A stretch of DNA of 37,198 nucleotides from an uncultured Acidimicrobiales bacterium (GTDB lineage: Bacteria > Actinomycetota > Acidimicrobiia > Acidimicrobiales > SZUA-35). The stretch covers positions 1 to 37,198 of the forward strand of contig CALJMD010000004.1 of the NCBI GenBank assembly GCA_937981915.1. Reading direction: 5' to 3'. Positions 1 through 9,949 of the stretch are shown here, one piece after another. A model generated the notes under the pieces. That model worked only from the letters and a program-made list of their open reading frames with translations. It had not been told where the DNA came from and searched no databases. The translations under genes and the position numbers were made by a program. Positions within the stretch are counted from its first letter, which is position 1; each line of letters starts with the position of its first letter.

Positions 1-345
1 TGTCGGTGCCGTGGTACCCGGTTCCTTGACCAGCGTGTGATCGAAGTACAGGCGAGCCGATGTTGAACCCAGCAGTTCCGCCACCATGTTGCCCACCCCC
101 GACGCCAAGGCGAACTCCCTGACCGTGTCGTCGGTGGGCCATAAGTAGCGGGAGGTGAACAGTCGGTCGAAGCTCGCCCCCGGATTGCTGTCGGTGACCC
201 ATTGGCCCGGGTCACCCAACTCCCGTTCTGCCACGGCCAGTAGCGGGTCAAACCACGAGGCGTCCACGGCAGCTGGAATCTTGACCACCCCATCAGTGCC
301 GAACCGTCGACGTTGCTCATCGGTTGTTCGAGCTGCGGTGGCCAT
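1..345 (-). CDS. Phytanoyl-CoA dioxygenase (PhyH)-like protein, partial (3' end lies outside window)
   Basis: Manual minus-strand translation from ATG at 345: MATAARTTDEQRRRFGTDGVVKIPAAVDASWFDPLL...SARLYFDHTLVKEPGT, open to the window edge; 'RLYFDHTLVKEPGT' resembles the PhyH family core. Not in the ORF track because it has no stop in the window. Confidence 0.7.
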   Translation of the reverse strand, partial: MATAARTTDEQRRRFGTDGVVKIPAAVDASWFDPLLAVAERELGDPGQWVTDSNPGASFDRLFTSRYLWPTDDTVREFALASGVGNMVAELLGSTSARLYFDHTLVKEPGTTAPT

Positions 346-426
346 CTGGCCAGGATGGCCCGCCCTGGCCGGACAGGCAAACCATCAAGGGGTCGGCTAG
401 CTTCGTGTCCACCGACTGGGGAAGCG

Positions 427-1032
427 ATGAGCACCGAACAACACCGAGAGTTCTACGAGGAGGAGGCTGCCCGCCGTAGTCGTCGACCGCATGAACCCGA
501 CAGTCCTCGGGGTCTGCTGCGCAGCGGCTTCGCTGAGCTCGTTCGCGGCGAAGGACGCCGTTCGATGGTGGACTTCGGCTCTGGGCCCGGCATTGATGCC
601 GCCTATTTTCTTGGCTTCGGTATTGCCTACGTCGGTGTTGACCTCGCTGTCGGCAACGCCAAGTTGGCGGCCGAGTCCGGCGTGTCTGTGATCGCCGGCT
701 CGCTGCTGAACCCTCCGCTTCGGGAGCGATCGTTCGACGCCGGTTGGTCGATGAGTGTGCTCATGCACCTACCTGACGGCGACGTCTCCGCTGCTGTGAC
801 CGCCATGGTCGCTCGGCTGAACGTCGGCGCGCCGTTCACTATCGGAACGTGGGGAAGCGCCAACCCACGTCACGTTTTGGAAGACGATGACTACCCCGAT
901 CAGCGCCGCCACTACTACCTGCGGAGTCTGGACACGAACGTCGACCTGGTCGGTGGCGTCGAAGCGGCCGAGACGATGGACGTCGGTCCATCCGGCTGGG
1001 AATATCACGTCCTGCGGTTGCGGGCAACGTAG
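427..1032 (+). CDS. Class I SAM-dependent methyltransferase
   Basis: Internal ATG (MSTEQHREFYEEEA) of ORF 313-1032; motif I-like VDFGSGPGIDAAYF, then VGVDLA. Confidence 0.75.
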   Translation: MSTEQHREFYEEEAARRSRRPHEPDSPRGLLRSGFAELVRGEGRRSMVDFGSGPGIDAAYFLGFGIAYVGVDLAVGNAKLAAESGVSVIAGSLLNPPLRERSFDAGWSMSVLMHLPDGDVSAAVTAMVARLNVGAPFTIGTWGSANPRHVLEDDDYPDQRRHYYLRSLDTNVDLVGGVEAAETMDVGPSGWEYHVLRLRAT

Positions 1033-1055
1033 ACGACTCGATCGAACTTGGTCTC

Positions 1056-1670
1056 TTAGTCGGCGATGATCCCAGCTTCGGGATCCCATTGATACTCGAT
1101 TTGTCGTGCGGTGGCCACCGCCAAGTCCCGGCTGTGCAGCCGCTCGACAAGGTGCAGGGCCATAGCGATGCCACTGCTCAAGCCACCTGAGGTAACGACG
1201 TTGCCGGCGTCAACCCATTTGGTTCCGGGAGATCCACCAGTGGAGCCCAGACGCTCGGCAAGCTCAGCGACGTCTTCAAAGTGGGTCGTCCACGGTATGT
1301 CGGCCAGCAGGCCCTGATCACCCAGCAAGAACGCCCCGGTACAAACTGAGGCGGCGATCTTCGCCTGACCTACTAGGGCCGAAATGGCCGCTTGGACAGG
1401 GGAGCGTTGGCTGACCGCCTCGATCTCGATCGCTCCAGGGACGATGACAACGTCAACCGGACCGGCGTCGCCGGCCGACATCGACGGGACGAGACCCATG
1501 CCGCCATAGGACACCACCGGCTGACCGTCGGCCGACACGGTACACACGTCGAACGTCTGCCCCTCGCCGCGTCGGTCAGCCAGGCGACCTGCGGTCAAGA
1601 ACACTTCGTAGGGTCCTCCGACGTCAAGCAGATCGACGTCGTCGAACAGCAAAATCGCTATTTGCTTCAT
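1056..1670 (-). CDS. DJ-1/PfpI family protein
   Basis: MKQIAILLFDDVDLLDVGGPYEVF...VCTGAFLLGDQGLL nucleophile-elbow Cys motif. Confidence 0.85.
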   Translation of the reverse strand: MKQIAILLFDDVDLLDVGGPYEVFLTAGRLADRRGEGQTFDVCTVSADGQPVVSYGGMGLVPSMSAGDAGPVDVVIVPGAIEIEAVSQRSPVQAAISALVGQAKIAASVCTGAFLLGDQGLLADIPWTTHFEDVAELAERLGSTGGSPGTKWVDAGNVVTSGGLSSGIAMALHLVERLHSRDLAVATARQIEYQWDPEAGIIAD

Positions 1671-2329
1671 TGGCTGCGCCCGTAGTTGGCGGCTGACGGT
1701 GAAGGTGGAAGGTCAACCCGCATGTCGTCCGCCGTGACCGGCGGGCCGAACGTCGTGTTGACCGGTAGGAGGCCGGCCCACACGGCGGCGTCCATGTCCT
1801 CTTCGTCGTCGACCGGTGGACCGTTGCGAATCTTGGCTGACGCTTCGTTGATGGGCAACCGCAGCACCGCAGTGGCGCGGATCTCGTTGCGGGTGTTCGG
1901 TCGGACCTCGGCACTGCGGCCGGGAATCAGAGCTTCGACCAGCACATCGAGAGCGGCCCCGGCTTCGTCATCGTCGGTGATCTGTTCAGGCACCCCGAAG
2001 ATGACCACCGAACGGTAGTTGGCTGAGTGGTGGAAGGCGCTGCGAGCCATCACCAGACTGTCGATCAAGGTGATGGTGACGCACACCTCGGTGTTGCGGG
2101 CGGTTCGGAGCAAGCGACTGGCGGCCGAGCCGTGAAGTAGCAGGTCGTCGCCGTCGCGGCCGTGGAAGGTGGGGATCACCACGGGGCGACCCTCTGCGTC
2201 CACAATGCCGACGTGGCAGATCATGGCCTCATCGATGATCGAGTACACCGTTTCGCGATCGAAGTGTGCCCGCTCGGGAATGCGTTTCAGTTCGGTTCGC
2301 GCTGTGGTTGAGATTGTCGCCTCAGTCAT
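1667..2329 (-). CDS. Pyridoxamine 5'-phosphate oxidase-like FMN-binding protein
   Basis: ICHVGIVDAEGRPVVIPTFHGRDGDDLLLHGSAASRLLR split-barrel flavoprotein pattern; 4-bp overlap with the DJ-1 gene. Confidence 0.8.
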   Translation of the reverse strand: MTEATISTTARTELKRIPERAHFDRETVYSIIDEAMICHVGIVDAEGRPVVIPTFHGRDGDDLLLHGSAASRLLRTARNTEVCVTITLIDSLVMARSAFHHSANYRSVVIFGVPEQITDDDEAGAALDVLVEALIPGRSAEVRPNTRNEIRATAVLRLPINEASAKIRNGPPVDDEEDMDAAVWAGLLPVNTTFGPPVTADDMRVDLPPSPSAANYGRSQ

Positions 2330-2396
2330 CGAAGCTCCTAGTGTAATTGCTTATGTACTGCTACAAAAATGAGTTTGTTCTGATATGTTGCAGCAT

Positions 2397-3722
2397 ATGG
2401 CCAAGATCGACGACCTGGCAACCGAAATTGAGCGACAGATCAGAACTGGCCAGCTCGCGCCAGGTGACCGCTTGGCACCGGTGCGTCAACTGGCCGACGA
2501 TCGTGGCCTAGCCCCCAACACTGTCGCCGCCGTCTACAAAACGCTGGCGGCACGCGGCCTGGTACAAGGCGAAGGCCGACGGGGCACGTTTGTGACCTCC
2601 AGGCCGGCGCTTCGCATGCCCGTCGATGAACCGGTGCCCGACCACCTGGTCGACATGGCCCGCGGTAACCCCGACCCGACCCTCTTCCCCGACTTGGCCG
2701 CGGCGCTGAAGGCAGTGCCCTCGAAGCCGCTTCTGTATGGGAGCGAACAAGTGCTCCCCACCCTTGCCGCCGCCTTCCGATCGGGCTTCGACGCTGATCG
2801 GGTCGACAGTACTGAATTGGCGGTGGTGGCCGGGGCGCTAGACGGCATCGAGCGAGTGCTCGGCGCTCACCTGCGGCCCGGCGACAAAGTCGGGGTTGAA
2901 GACCCGGGCTACTCATCGGTCACCGAGTTGGTGATAGCCATGGGTCTACGGCCGACTCCGGTGGCCGTCGACGCCCAGGGACCGACGCCGGCCGGCATGA
3001 AAACGGCAATCGAAGAAGGTATCGCCGCCGTAATCGTCACTCCTCGAGCCCAGAACCCGACAGGCTGTGCCGTCGACCAGGAACGGGCTTCCGAACTGCG
3101 TCAACTTCTACAACGCCACCCGGAGGTACTGGCCATTGAAGACGACCACGCAGGACCAATCTCCGGGGCGGACTACCACAGCATCATTCCAGAGCTCGTC
3201 GACCGAAACAGCGACGCCACCAAAGATCGACGGTGGGCGGTGGTCCGCTCAGTGGCGAAGTCTCTTGGACCTGACCTGCGAGTCTCCGCTCTGGCCGGCG
3301 ATGCAACCACCATTGCCCGGGTCCGGGGCCGACAAGCCCTTGGCACCGGATGGGTCAGTCACATTCTTCAACACATCGTCGCGTCCATGCTGACCCGATC
3401 GGACCATCAGGCGACGGTTGCGGCCGCCGCGGCCACGTACGCCAAACGCCGCAATGCCCTTCAACGTCGGCTGGCAGAACACGGCATACCCACTGCTTCG
3501 TCCTCCGGGCTCAACGTCTGGATTCCCGTTGACGACGAAGCATCGGTCGTCTCTGCCATGGAACGACGAGGTTACGTCATCCGATCCGGGGCGTCGTTTC
3601 GAATGGACTCGCCACCCGGCGTTCGCGTGACCGTCGCCGGTCACGATCACGATGTGCTGGTCGCGGCGGCTGACGCCATGGCCGACATCTTGACTCCACG
3701 GTCGCCGAGGCGAGGCGCCTGA
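2397..3722 (+). CDS. MocR-type GntR/aminotransferase fusion transcriptional regulator
   Basis: N-terminal GntR wHTH (LATEIERQIRTGQLAPGDRLAPVRQLADDRGLAPNTVAAVYKTLAARGLV) plus aminotransferase class I domain (AIEDDHAGPISG, VRSVAKSLGPDLR). ORF track starts at 2385; ATG 2397 is also possible. Confidence 0.85.
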   Translation: MAKIDDLATEIERQIRTGQLAPGDRLAPVRQLADDRGLAPNTVAAVYKTLAARGLVQGEGRRGTFVTSRPALRMPVDEPVPDHLVDMARGNPDPTLFPDLAAALKAVPSKPLLYGSEQVLPTLAAAFRSGFDADRVDSTELAVVAGALDGIERVLGAHLRPGDKVGVEDPGYSSVTELVIAMGLRPTPVAVDAQGPTPAGMKTAIEEGIAAVIVTPRAQNPTGCAVDQERASELRQLLQRHPEVLAIEDDHAGPISGADYHSIIPELVDRNSDATKDRRWAVVRSVAKSLGPDLRVSALAGDATTIARVRGRQALGTGWVSHILQHIVASMLTRSDHQATVAAAAATYAKRRNALQRRLAEHGIPTASSSGLNVWIPVDDEASVVSAMERRGYVIRSGASFRMDSPPGVRVTVAGHDHDVLVAAADAMADILTPRSPRRGA

Positions 3723-3732
3723 GGAACCGTCT

Positions 3733-5046
3733 CTAGGGCATCGGCTTCCATGAACCGTCGACACCGAGATACTCGGCCGGACGATCGCCGTCGCCCGATC
3801 CACGGTAGAAGCCTTCGGCTCCCGCGTCGCGGGCGGTGGCCAGCATCGACGGCACCTCGCCGCCTTCCGCCTCGATCCGCTCAATAACTCGAGTCGTCCC
3901 GATGGCGTCCAGCATTTCGAACGGTCCGAGTGCCCAGTTGAAGCCCCAACGGATGGCGTTGTCGACGTTCACGATGTCATCGGCGATCTCTGGCACCAAA
4001 CCGGCCGCATAGCGCAGCGTGCCACCAAAGATCTGCCACGCCAGCTGGCCTTGCGGTGTGTCAGTGAACATCACTTCACCCAGGTCGCCGGGGACTCCTT
4101 CGAGATCCGGTTCTGCTGCGTCTCGCCACTCGCCGGATTGAAGATCAAACGTGAGCTTCTTCTTCGCCCCGTCGTCCAGCTTCTCGACCTTGCCGAATCC
4201 GCCGACAGCTCGGGCTTTGCGCCCCAGTTGCCCTCGCTCCAACATGGCCTGCTCAGTCTCCGGGAAAGACGTGTAGGCAAGGCCGGCGTCGCCCTCCGGT
4301 AGGTTCACGGCCAAGTTCTTACCCACCAAGTCCATCACGTCCAAGCCGATCAGGTCGATTAGACCGTACAGGCCGGTGGGAGGCAGCCCGACCGGCCTGC
4401 CCAATACTGCGTCGATTGTCTCCTGGTTCATACCGTCGGCCAGGAACGGCTTGGCTAGGTGCAGCCCGGACAACATGAAGTAGCAGCCGATGCGGTTGGC
4501 GATGAAGTTCACGGTGTCTTTGGCGTGAACAACTCCCTTGCCCAGCTTGTCGGCACCGAACGCGCTGAGCGCCTCGATGACGTCAGGACTGGTCGACTCG
4601 CCCGGCACCAGCTCGAGCAACTTCATGACCTGAACTGGATTGAAGAAGTGGGTGATGGCCACATCGTTCAGCAGGCGGTCGCCTTGGCCGTCGGTGAGGT
4701 CCCGCAGCGGAATGCCGGAGGTGTTCGAGGTGATAACCGAACCCTCGCGACGTAGCGGCTCGATCTTGGCGAAAAGTTCGCGCTTTACGTCGACGTCTTC
4801 GACGATGGCTTCACAGATCCAGTCGTAGTCGGCGATCAGTTCGAGATCGTCGCCGAGTGAACCAACAGCGACCAAGTGACGGTGCTCCTTGTCGACCTTT
4901 TCGCGGGCGGCGGCTGCCGCATCGGCGGTCACATCCAGCATGAGAACTTTGCAGCCTTGAGCGGCCGAGATGGCGGCAATACCTGAGCCCATCGTTCCAC
5001 ATCCGAGGACTGCTACCGATTCGATTTGTCGTGCCATGGGAAGCAT
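3733..5046 (-). CDS. 3-hydroxyacyl-CoA dehydrogenase
   Basis: Rossmann VAVLGCGTMGSGIAAISAAQG; SNTSGIPL; THFFNPVQVMKLLELVPG. Confidence 0.93.
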   Translation of the reverse strand: MLPMARQIESVAVLGCGTMGSGIAAISAAQGCKVLMLDVTADAAAAAREKVDKEHRHLVAVGSLGDDLELIADYDWICEAIVEDVDVKRELFAKIEPLRREGSVITSNTSGIPLRDLTDGQGDRLLNDVAITHFFNPVQVMKLLELVPGESTSPDVIEALSAFGADKLGKGVVHAKDTVNFIANRIGCYFMLSGLHLAKPFLADGMNQETIDAVLGRPVGLPPTGLYGLIDLIGLDVMDLVGKNLAVNLPEGDAGLAYTSFPETEQAMLERGQLGRKARAVGGFGKVEKLDDGAKKKLTFDLQSGEWRDAAEPDLEGVPGDLGEVMFTDTPQGQLAWQIFGGTLRYAAGLVPEIADDIVNVDNAIRWGFNWALGPFEMLDAIGTTRVIERIEAEGGEVPSMLATARDAGAEGFYRGSGDGDRPAEYLGVDGSWKPMP

Positions 5047-5101
5047 TCTGGCAGCGCAAAACGCCGATCCCGCCTCCTCCCAGACCGGAATGTGGCAAGC
5101 C

Positions 5102-6493
5102 TCAGCTAGTGGTGAAGCCCTTGCGAACCTGCTGGCCCCATTCGGTGCGACCGGCCAGGTACAGGCGAACGCCCCACAGACGCCAGATCATCGTCAAATG
5201 CCGGTAGAAGAGCTGCTCCACGACGGCGTAGAACGCCAACCGCAGCCGATACCGAGTCTTCGGGTAGGACCGAAACGAGTGGTCGTCAAACCACAAGGTC
5301 ATGATTGTCACGGCGGCGCCGAAACCGTACGCCGCCCCCAGAAGCCACAGCGCCCCGGGATCGATGACGCCAGTTGCGATGGCGACACCGAGGATGATCA
5401 AACTCAAGATTTCGACGACCGGCGACAGGAACTCCACCAACAGAAAGTACGGCATGGCCAACATTCCGGCCGTCCCGTACTTCGGGTTGAAGACCATGCG
5501 CTGATGGCGGTTCAAAACATCAAGCAGGCCGCGCTGCCAGCGGTTTCGTTGCCGGGCCAGCACACGCAGGTCCTCGGGAGCTTCGGTCCACGCCACCGGG
5601 TCAGGCAGAAAGTCGACTCGAGCGAATCGCTTCTCCTCGTAGCCGTGTCGGCGTAGCCGCACGATCAGCTCCATGTCCTCCCCGATGGACGAACGTTCGT
5701 AGCCACCGGCTTCAAGAACATCGTCTCGCCGGAAGACCCCGAACGCACCGGAAATGATCAAGTTTCCACCTAGCGGATTCCAGCCCAACCGGCCCACGAT
5801 GAACGCTCGGATGTACTCGACCACCTGAAGCGCCGGGAGTGTCTTCTTTGGAACCACCAGTTCGACGACCCGGCTGCCTTTGACCGGCGAGTCGTTGGTG
5901 AGTCGAACGGTGCCGCCTGCTGCCACTGTCTGCTCGTTTAAGAGGAACGGCACGACCAGATGCTGCATGGCTTCGGGGGCGACGAGCGTGTCGGCGTCGA
6001 TGGCACAAATCAGATCTCCACCAGCGACGTTCAAACCGGCATTGAGCGAGTCGGCTTTGCCGCCGTTGAACTTGTCGACCAGCACCAGTCGCGGTTCGCG
6101 GCGGGACCGGTAGATGCTCTTAACATCGGCCGTAGCGATCACCTTCTGGAAGATCGGGTGAACGGGTTGAAGGTCGAAACGGTCGATCAGCACCTCGGCG
6201 GTTCGGTCGGGCGAACCGTCGTTGATCACCAGGATTTCCAGGTTCGGGTAGGACAACGCCAGAAGACCGAGAACCGTGTCGGTCACCGTCACTTCCTCGT
6301 TGTAGGCGGGAACCAGAATGGAGATCTTGGGCACCAGGGGCGAGCTCATTACTCTGCGCCACACCTGATGACGGTCGCGTTGGCGCAGGCGCCGGAGCTC
6401 CACCATGGCGGCAACGACAATGATCAGCTGAAGGAACGTGACCGAGACCACCCACAACGCGGTCCAGTAGTCAACCAGGCGAGAGAAATTCAC
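5102..6493 (-). CDS. Family 2 processive-type glycosyltransferase, membrane protein
   Basis: ISILVPAYNEEVTVTDTVLGLL, VINDGSPDRT, CAIDADTLV, GEDMELIVRLRRHGY, RQRNRWQRGLLDV (QxxRW), multiple TM segments. Confidence 0.92.
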   Translation of the reverse strand: MNFSRLVDYWTALWVVSVTFLQLIIVVAAMVELRRLRQRDRHQVWRRVMSSPLVPKISILVPAYNEEVTVTDTVLGLLALSYPNLEILVINDGSPDRTAEVLIDRFDLQPVHPIFQKVIATADVKSIYRSRREPRLVLVDKFNGGKADSLNAGLNVAGGDLICAIDADTLVAPEAMQHLVVPFLLNEQTVAAGGTVRLTNDSPVKGSRVVELVVPKKTLPALQVVEYIRAFIVGRLGWNPLGGNLIISGAFGVFRRDDVLEAGGYERSSIGEDMELIVRLRRHGYEEKRFARVDFLPDPVAWTEAPEDLRVLARQRNRWQRGLLDVLNRHQRMVFNPKYGTAGMLAMPYFLLVEFLSPVVEILSLIILGVAIATGVIDPGALWLLGAAYGFGAAVTIMTLWFDDHSFRSYPKTRYRLRLAFYAVVEQLFYRHLTMIWRLWGVRLYLAGRTEWGQQVRKGFTTS

Positions 6494-7605
6494 AGCCAGA
6501 AGCCGATCGCCGCGTAGGGGTCCGGTTCGTCGAGGCCTTCGAGCGGGTCGTGGGCCGGCGTGGTGATATCAAGCCCGCTGCGGGCAGCGGCGCCGTCCAG
6601 AACCTGGCGGGCCATGTCCCGGGCGAATTGGTCAGGATCTTCCAGGTGCCGTCGCAGGGAGAGGTGGCCGGCCGGTCGCAGGTCGTCGAGCGCCTGGCCT
6701 GCGGCGCGGCGGACGTTGAAGCTCTGATCAGCCAGACATCGTCCAATCCGGGTGACTGCGGTCATCACGCCGAGTCGGGCCAATGCCTCGATGGCGTTGA
6801 CTCGAACCTCGGCCACCGGATCCTGCAACATCTGTTCCAGTAGTCCAACGGCCATGGTGCCGGTGCCGTTGCCCAACACGTTGGCGGCCATAGCCCGTAT
6901 CTGTTCGTCGTGAGACCGGGCCAGCCCGATCACCGAGTCGACGAGACGTAGGTCGGGCAAGTGGGCGGCTACCCCGAGCGCCTGCATCACCATGGGGTGC
7001 TGGTCGCCGTCGAGGTGTTCCAGCAGACCGGGCACCGCCAACGGCCCGGCTTGGAGCAATGAATGTTGAGCACTCAACCGAACGGCCGGCGAACGGTCAG
7101 ACAGGAGCGTCAGCATGAGAGTGACATGGTCAGCGGCTTCGGTCGCCGCCATTGCTTCGGCCGCACGAGCTCGAACCAGCGGACTCGGGTCGGTGAGTAG
7201 ACCTGACCGGTCGAAATCAGGGTGGGTGATCAAGTGATGGAGTTGGGCCGCCTGAACACGAACCCGCCACCGTTTGCTCGATGCCTTCTTAATGATATGT
7301 TTCTCCAGCCCGGTGCTTCTCACTAACGTTCTGAGGCGTTCGTTCGCTTGGCCATCGAGGTCGACGGCCAAACTCTGAACAACATCGAGCAGCGGACGGG
7401 TCGGCAGGGCCAGTACCCGATGGAAGACGGCACCGGCTTCGTTGTGCGTGCCGAAAAGGACCACTTCCAACACCGAGAGAACTCGCTGTCGGGTAGCGTC
7501 GTTGCGCCGCACGACAAGATCCTTGGCAAAGCCCGTAATCAAATACAGCAGCGTCATGACACCGACGGTGGCCCAGGCGACGACAAAGATGGCAAACCGG
7601 TCCAT
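6490..7605 (-). CDS. HEAT-repeat protein with N-terminal TM segment
   Basis: Repeated 'VRARAAEAMAA', 'PAVRLSAQHSLLQAG', 'AEVRVNAIEALARLG', 'FNVRRAAGQALDDL'; N-terminal hydrophobic helix. Confidence 0.85.
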   Translation of the reverse strand: MDRFAIFVVAWATVGVMTLLYLITGFAKDLVVRRNDATRQRVLSVLEVVLFGTHNEAGAVFHRVLALPTRPLLDVVQSLAVDLDGQANERLRTLVRSTGLEKHIIKKASSKRWRVRVQAAQLHHLITHPDFDRSGLLTDPSPLVRARAAEAMAATEAADHVTLMLTLLSDRSPAVRLSAQHSLLQAGPLAVPGLLEHLDGDQHPMVMQALGVAAHLPDLRLVDSVIGLARSHDEQIRAMAANVLGNGTGTMAVGLLEQMLQDPVAEVRVNAIEALARLGVMTAVTRIGRCLADQSFNVRRAAGQALDDLRPAGHLSLRRHLEDPDQFARDMARQVLDGAAARSGLDITTPAHDPLEGLDEPDPYAAIGFWL

Positions 7606-9593
7606 TACGCTTCCAACGCTCTACTCAGGCGGTGAATGAGCAACGGCGCACTGAATGGCTTGGTGACGTAGTCGTAGGCACCGAGCTCGAATGCCCGCTG
7701 AAGTTCCATCTCCCGGGATCGGGTAGCCAAAACCACTACTCGATAGCGCCCTAGGCCACCGGCTTCGCGAAGCTGGCGGAGCATTTGGAGTCCGTCCAGG
7801 CCTCGCTGGTCGAGTTCCATCAGCACCACTCTGGGAAGTGGGGGACCGCCGGGGCGGGTGAGGTCATCCATGGCGTCGAGCGCCTGGCGGTAGTGAACAA
7901 CTTTGAGTCCTCGACGAACGAGGGTGCCCACCAGCACGTCACCGAGGTTCCGGTCGGGGTCGATGAGCATGACGTCGGGTGCTTCGGTTTCGGAGTCGCG
8001 CCAGTCCGCCCGCACGATTCTCGGGGAGTCTGGAGCCGAGGCCCGATCGAGGGCCGCCCGCCCGATTTCGACCAGTTCTTCCAGGGATCGCCCGTCAGCC
8101 GGGAACGACACCGAAGCGGATCGGACATCCAGCTCGTTGAGTCCGTATTTGCTGTGGACTTGTTCAAGTCGTCGGGTCAATACTTGTCGGGAGGCGCCCC
8201 GTAGCACGATGACGAGAAGCTCCGGCGAGTAGCGGGCGATCACGTCTTCGGTTCGGAACTCTCTGGCGATTTCGTCCGCCAGCGGGTCGATGGTGCCGTC
8301 GTTGTCGACACCAAGAGGGAGCGTTACCAGACCGATGCCAACCGGCTGGTTCTGGCGGAAGGCGGAAAGAAGGAGGCGTTCGATGAGAACCGTGGCCATA
8401 CTCCACGCCTGCAAGCTTCGCTCGCCGACAATGTTTCGGACCGGTTCGAGAAGGGCGCGACGCCGCAGCAACGCCTTCACTGCCGACGCCAGATCGTCAG
8501 GTTCGAGCGAACCTCCGAAGTACAAGTCGGCTCCGGCCCGCAGCATCTCACTCGAGTACTGTTCGTCGCCGATCACCACCGCAGCAGACCGGCGCGTTGA
8601 ACGGTCTGACCGGATGACTTGGATCAAGTTCTCGTTGCTCAGTTCGTTGTCCGACGGGGTCAACACCACCGCCCGGGCCTGTTCCGCCCGTAGCAGTTCG
8701 ATCAGCGCGGCCGGTGACGGTGCAACCGACGCGTCTAGACCGCGGTCAGCTAGGGCCCCGGCGGCTTCGGGAGCGTAGTCGCCAAGTACGGCGACAGTTG
8801 ACGGGTAGCTTTGGCGGGCCATTTCTCGGCGGACTTCTAGAATCACGTCGCTGGGTTTTACCTCGGCGGTGAGAATGGTGGTCACCCACTCGGCTGCCGC
8901 CGCCCGGTCGGCCACGCCGTGGATGGGAGCAACCAGAACAAACGGTTTGAGTGGATAGGTCTCGCGCATGCTGCGCAGGAGAGGGCGAGCTTGACCTAGA
9001 TCGGGATCGTCGACGACGGCCAGGATGGCAGAAGGGGTTGCGGTTGAGGTATCGACGCCGTCCACGTGTTGGACCACAGCCAAGCCTTGAGCGAAGGCCG
9101 ACCAGACAAGTTCGTCGACGTGTTCGGTTATAGGTCCGACGACGGCGAGTGGCGCGCTCATGCGGGGGACTTGTTTGATCTCGGCCACGGTGGTGGCGAT
9201 GATCGTCCTGGCGTCATCGAGCGAGGAAGCCAGGGTGACGGCGTTGGTCGGACCGAGGTCAGCCGACTGCAGCTCGACAGCGGCATCGCGGAGCAGGTCA
9301 GAGGCCTGGGCGAAGCCGAGAGCGTCCACCTTGAGAGCAGTGAGTTCGCAGAGTTCGACCGCGGCGTCGACCTCAAACGATTCGAGGCTGCGGTCGAACA
9401 AGGCGGCCGTCATCTGCTCGATGCGCCGCAGACCCTGTTCTAGCCTGGCGTGAACCCGGTCCCAGGTCTCATCGAGGACGCGTCGGCTTATGTCGTCTAG
9501 GTCATCTTGTGCATGACCAATGAGCGTTTCACCGCTTTCCACGTTGATCCTGTCGGCTGGACCAAACGAATCAATCTGGGCCTTACGACCCAA
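7605..9593 (-). CDS. Multidomain signalling protein: N-terminal HPt-like helical region, degenerate GGDEF-like domain, C-terminal REC domain
   Basis: C-terminus DVMLIDPDRNLGDVLVGTLVRRGLKVVHY...VVLMELDQRGLDGLQML...YDYVTKPFSAPLL is REC-like. GGDEF-like segment reads EDVIARYSPELLVIVLRG, so the signature is lost. Start is TTG at 9593 in the ORF track. Confidence 0.75.
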   Translation of the reverse strand: MGRKAQIDSFGPADRINVESGETLIGHAQDDLDDISRRVLDETWDRVHARLEQGLRRIEQMTAALFDRSLESFEVDAAVELCELTALKVDALGFAQASDLLRDAAVELQSADLGPTNAVTLASSLDDARTIIATTVAEIKQVPRMSAPLAVVGPITEHVDELVWSAFAQGLAVVQHVDGVDTSTATPSAILAVVDDPDLGQARPLLRSMRETYPLKPFVLVAPIHGVADRAAAAEWVTTILTAEVKPSDVILEVRREMARQSYPSTVAVLGDYAPEAAGALADRGLDASVAPSPAALIELLRAEQARAVVLTPSDNELSNENLIQVIRSDRSTRRSAAVVIGDEQYSSEMLRAGADLYFGGSLEPDDLASAVKALLRRRALLEPVRNIVGERSLQAWSMATVLIERLLLSAFRQNQPVGIGLVTLPLGVDNDGTIDPLADEIAREFRTEDVIARYSPELLVIVLRGASRQVLTRRLEQVHSKYGLNELDVRSASVSFPADGRSLEELVEIGRAALDRASAPDSPRIVRADWRDSETEAPDVMLIDPDRNLGDVLVGTLVRRGLKVVHYRQALDAMDDLTRPGGPPLPRVVLMELDQRGLDGLQMLRQLREAGGLGRYRVVVLATRSREMELQRAFELGAYDYVTKPFSAPLLIHRLSRALEA

Positions 9594-9604
9594 TCAAAAG
9601 CGGG

Positions 9605-9949
9605 CTAGTAGGGGAGTCGGAAACAGTTGTCGATGACGGCGGTCTGAAGCGAGGTTGTAATCGTTCGGCGGAGCTTGGCTTGCGCCGTTGAGTCTGTCGC
9701 CTCAATCGTGTCGTACTGGTGAATGGTGACTGTTACGCCGCGGGTCAGTTCGAAGTGAACGGGATCGGTGAGTATTTCGAAGCGCAGGTCGCCGGCAACA
9801 ATCGACGACTCGTCCCCATCGGCTTCAACGGAGAACGCTTGACTAGATGCCTGGCGCGTCATCGACCAGGTGTAGGCCACTTGGGCCCGACCGGCGGGCT
9901 CGTTCAAGCTGGCGATGGCGAGCTCTGCATCAACAAGCTTTTCGATCAT
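9605..9949 (-). CDS. Hypothetical protein
   Basis: 114-aa ORF with ATG, immediately upstream of and co-directional with the 7605-9593 gene. Confidence 0.55.
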   Translation of the reverse strand: MIEKLVDAELAIASLNEPAGRAQVAYTWSMTRQASSQAFSVEADGDESSIVAGDLRFEILTDPVHFELTRGVTVTIHQYDTIEATDSTAQAKLRRTITTSLQTAVIDNCFRLPY

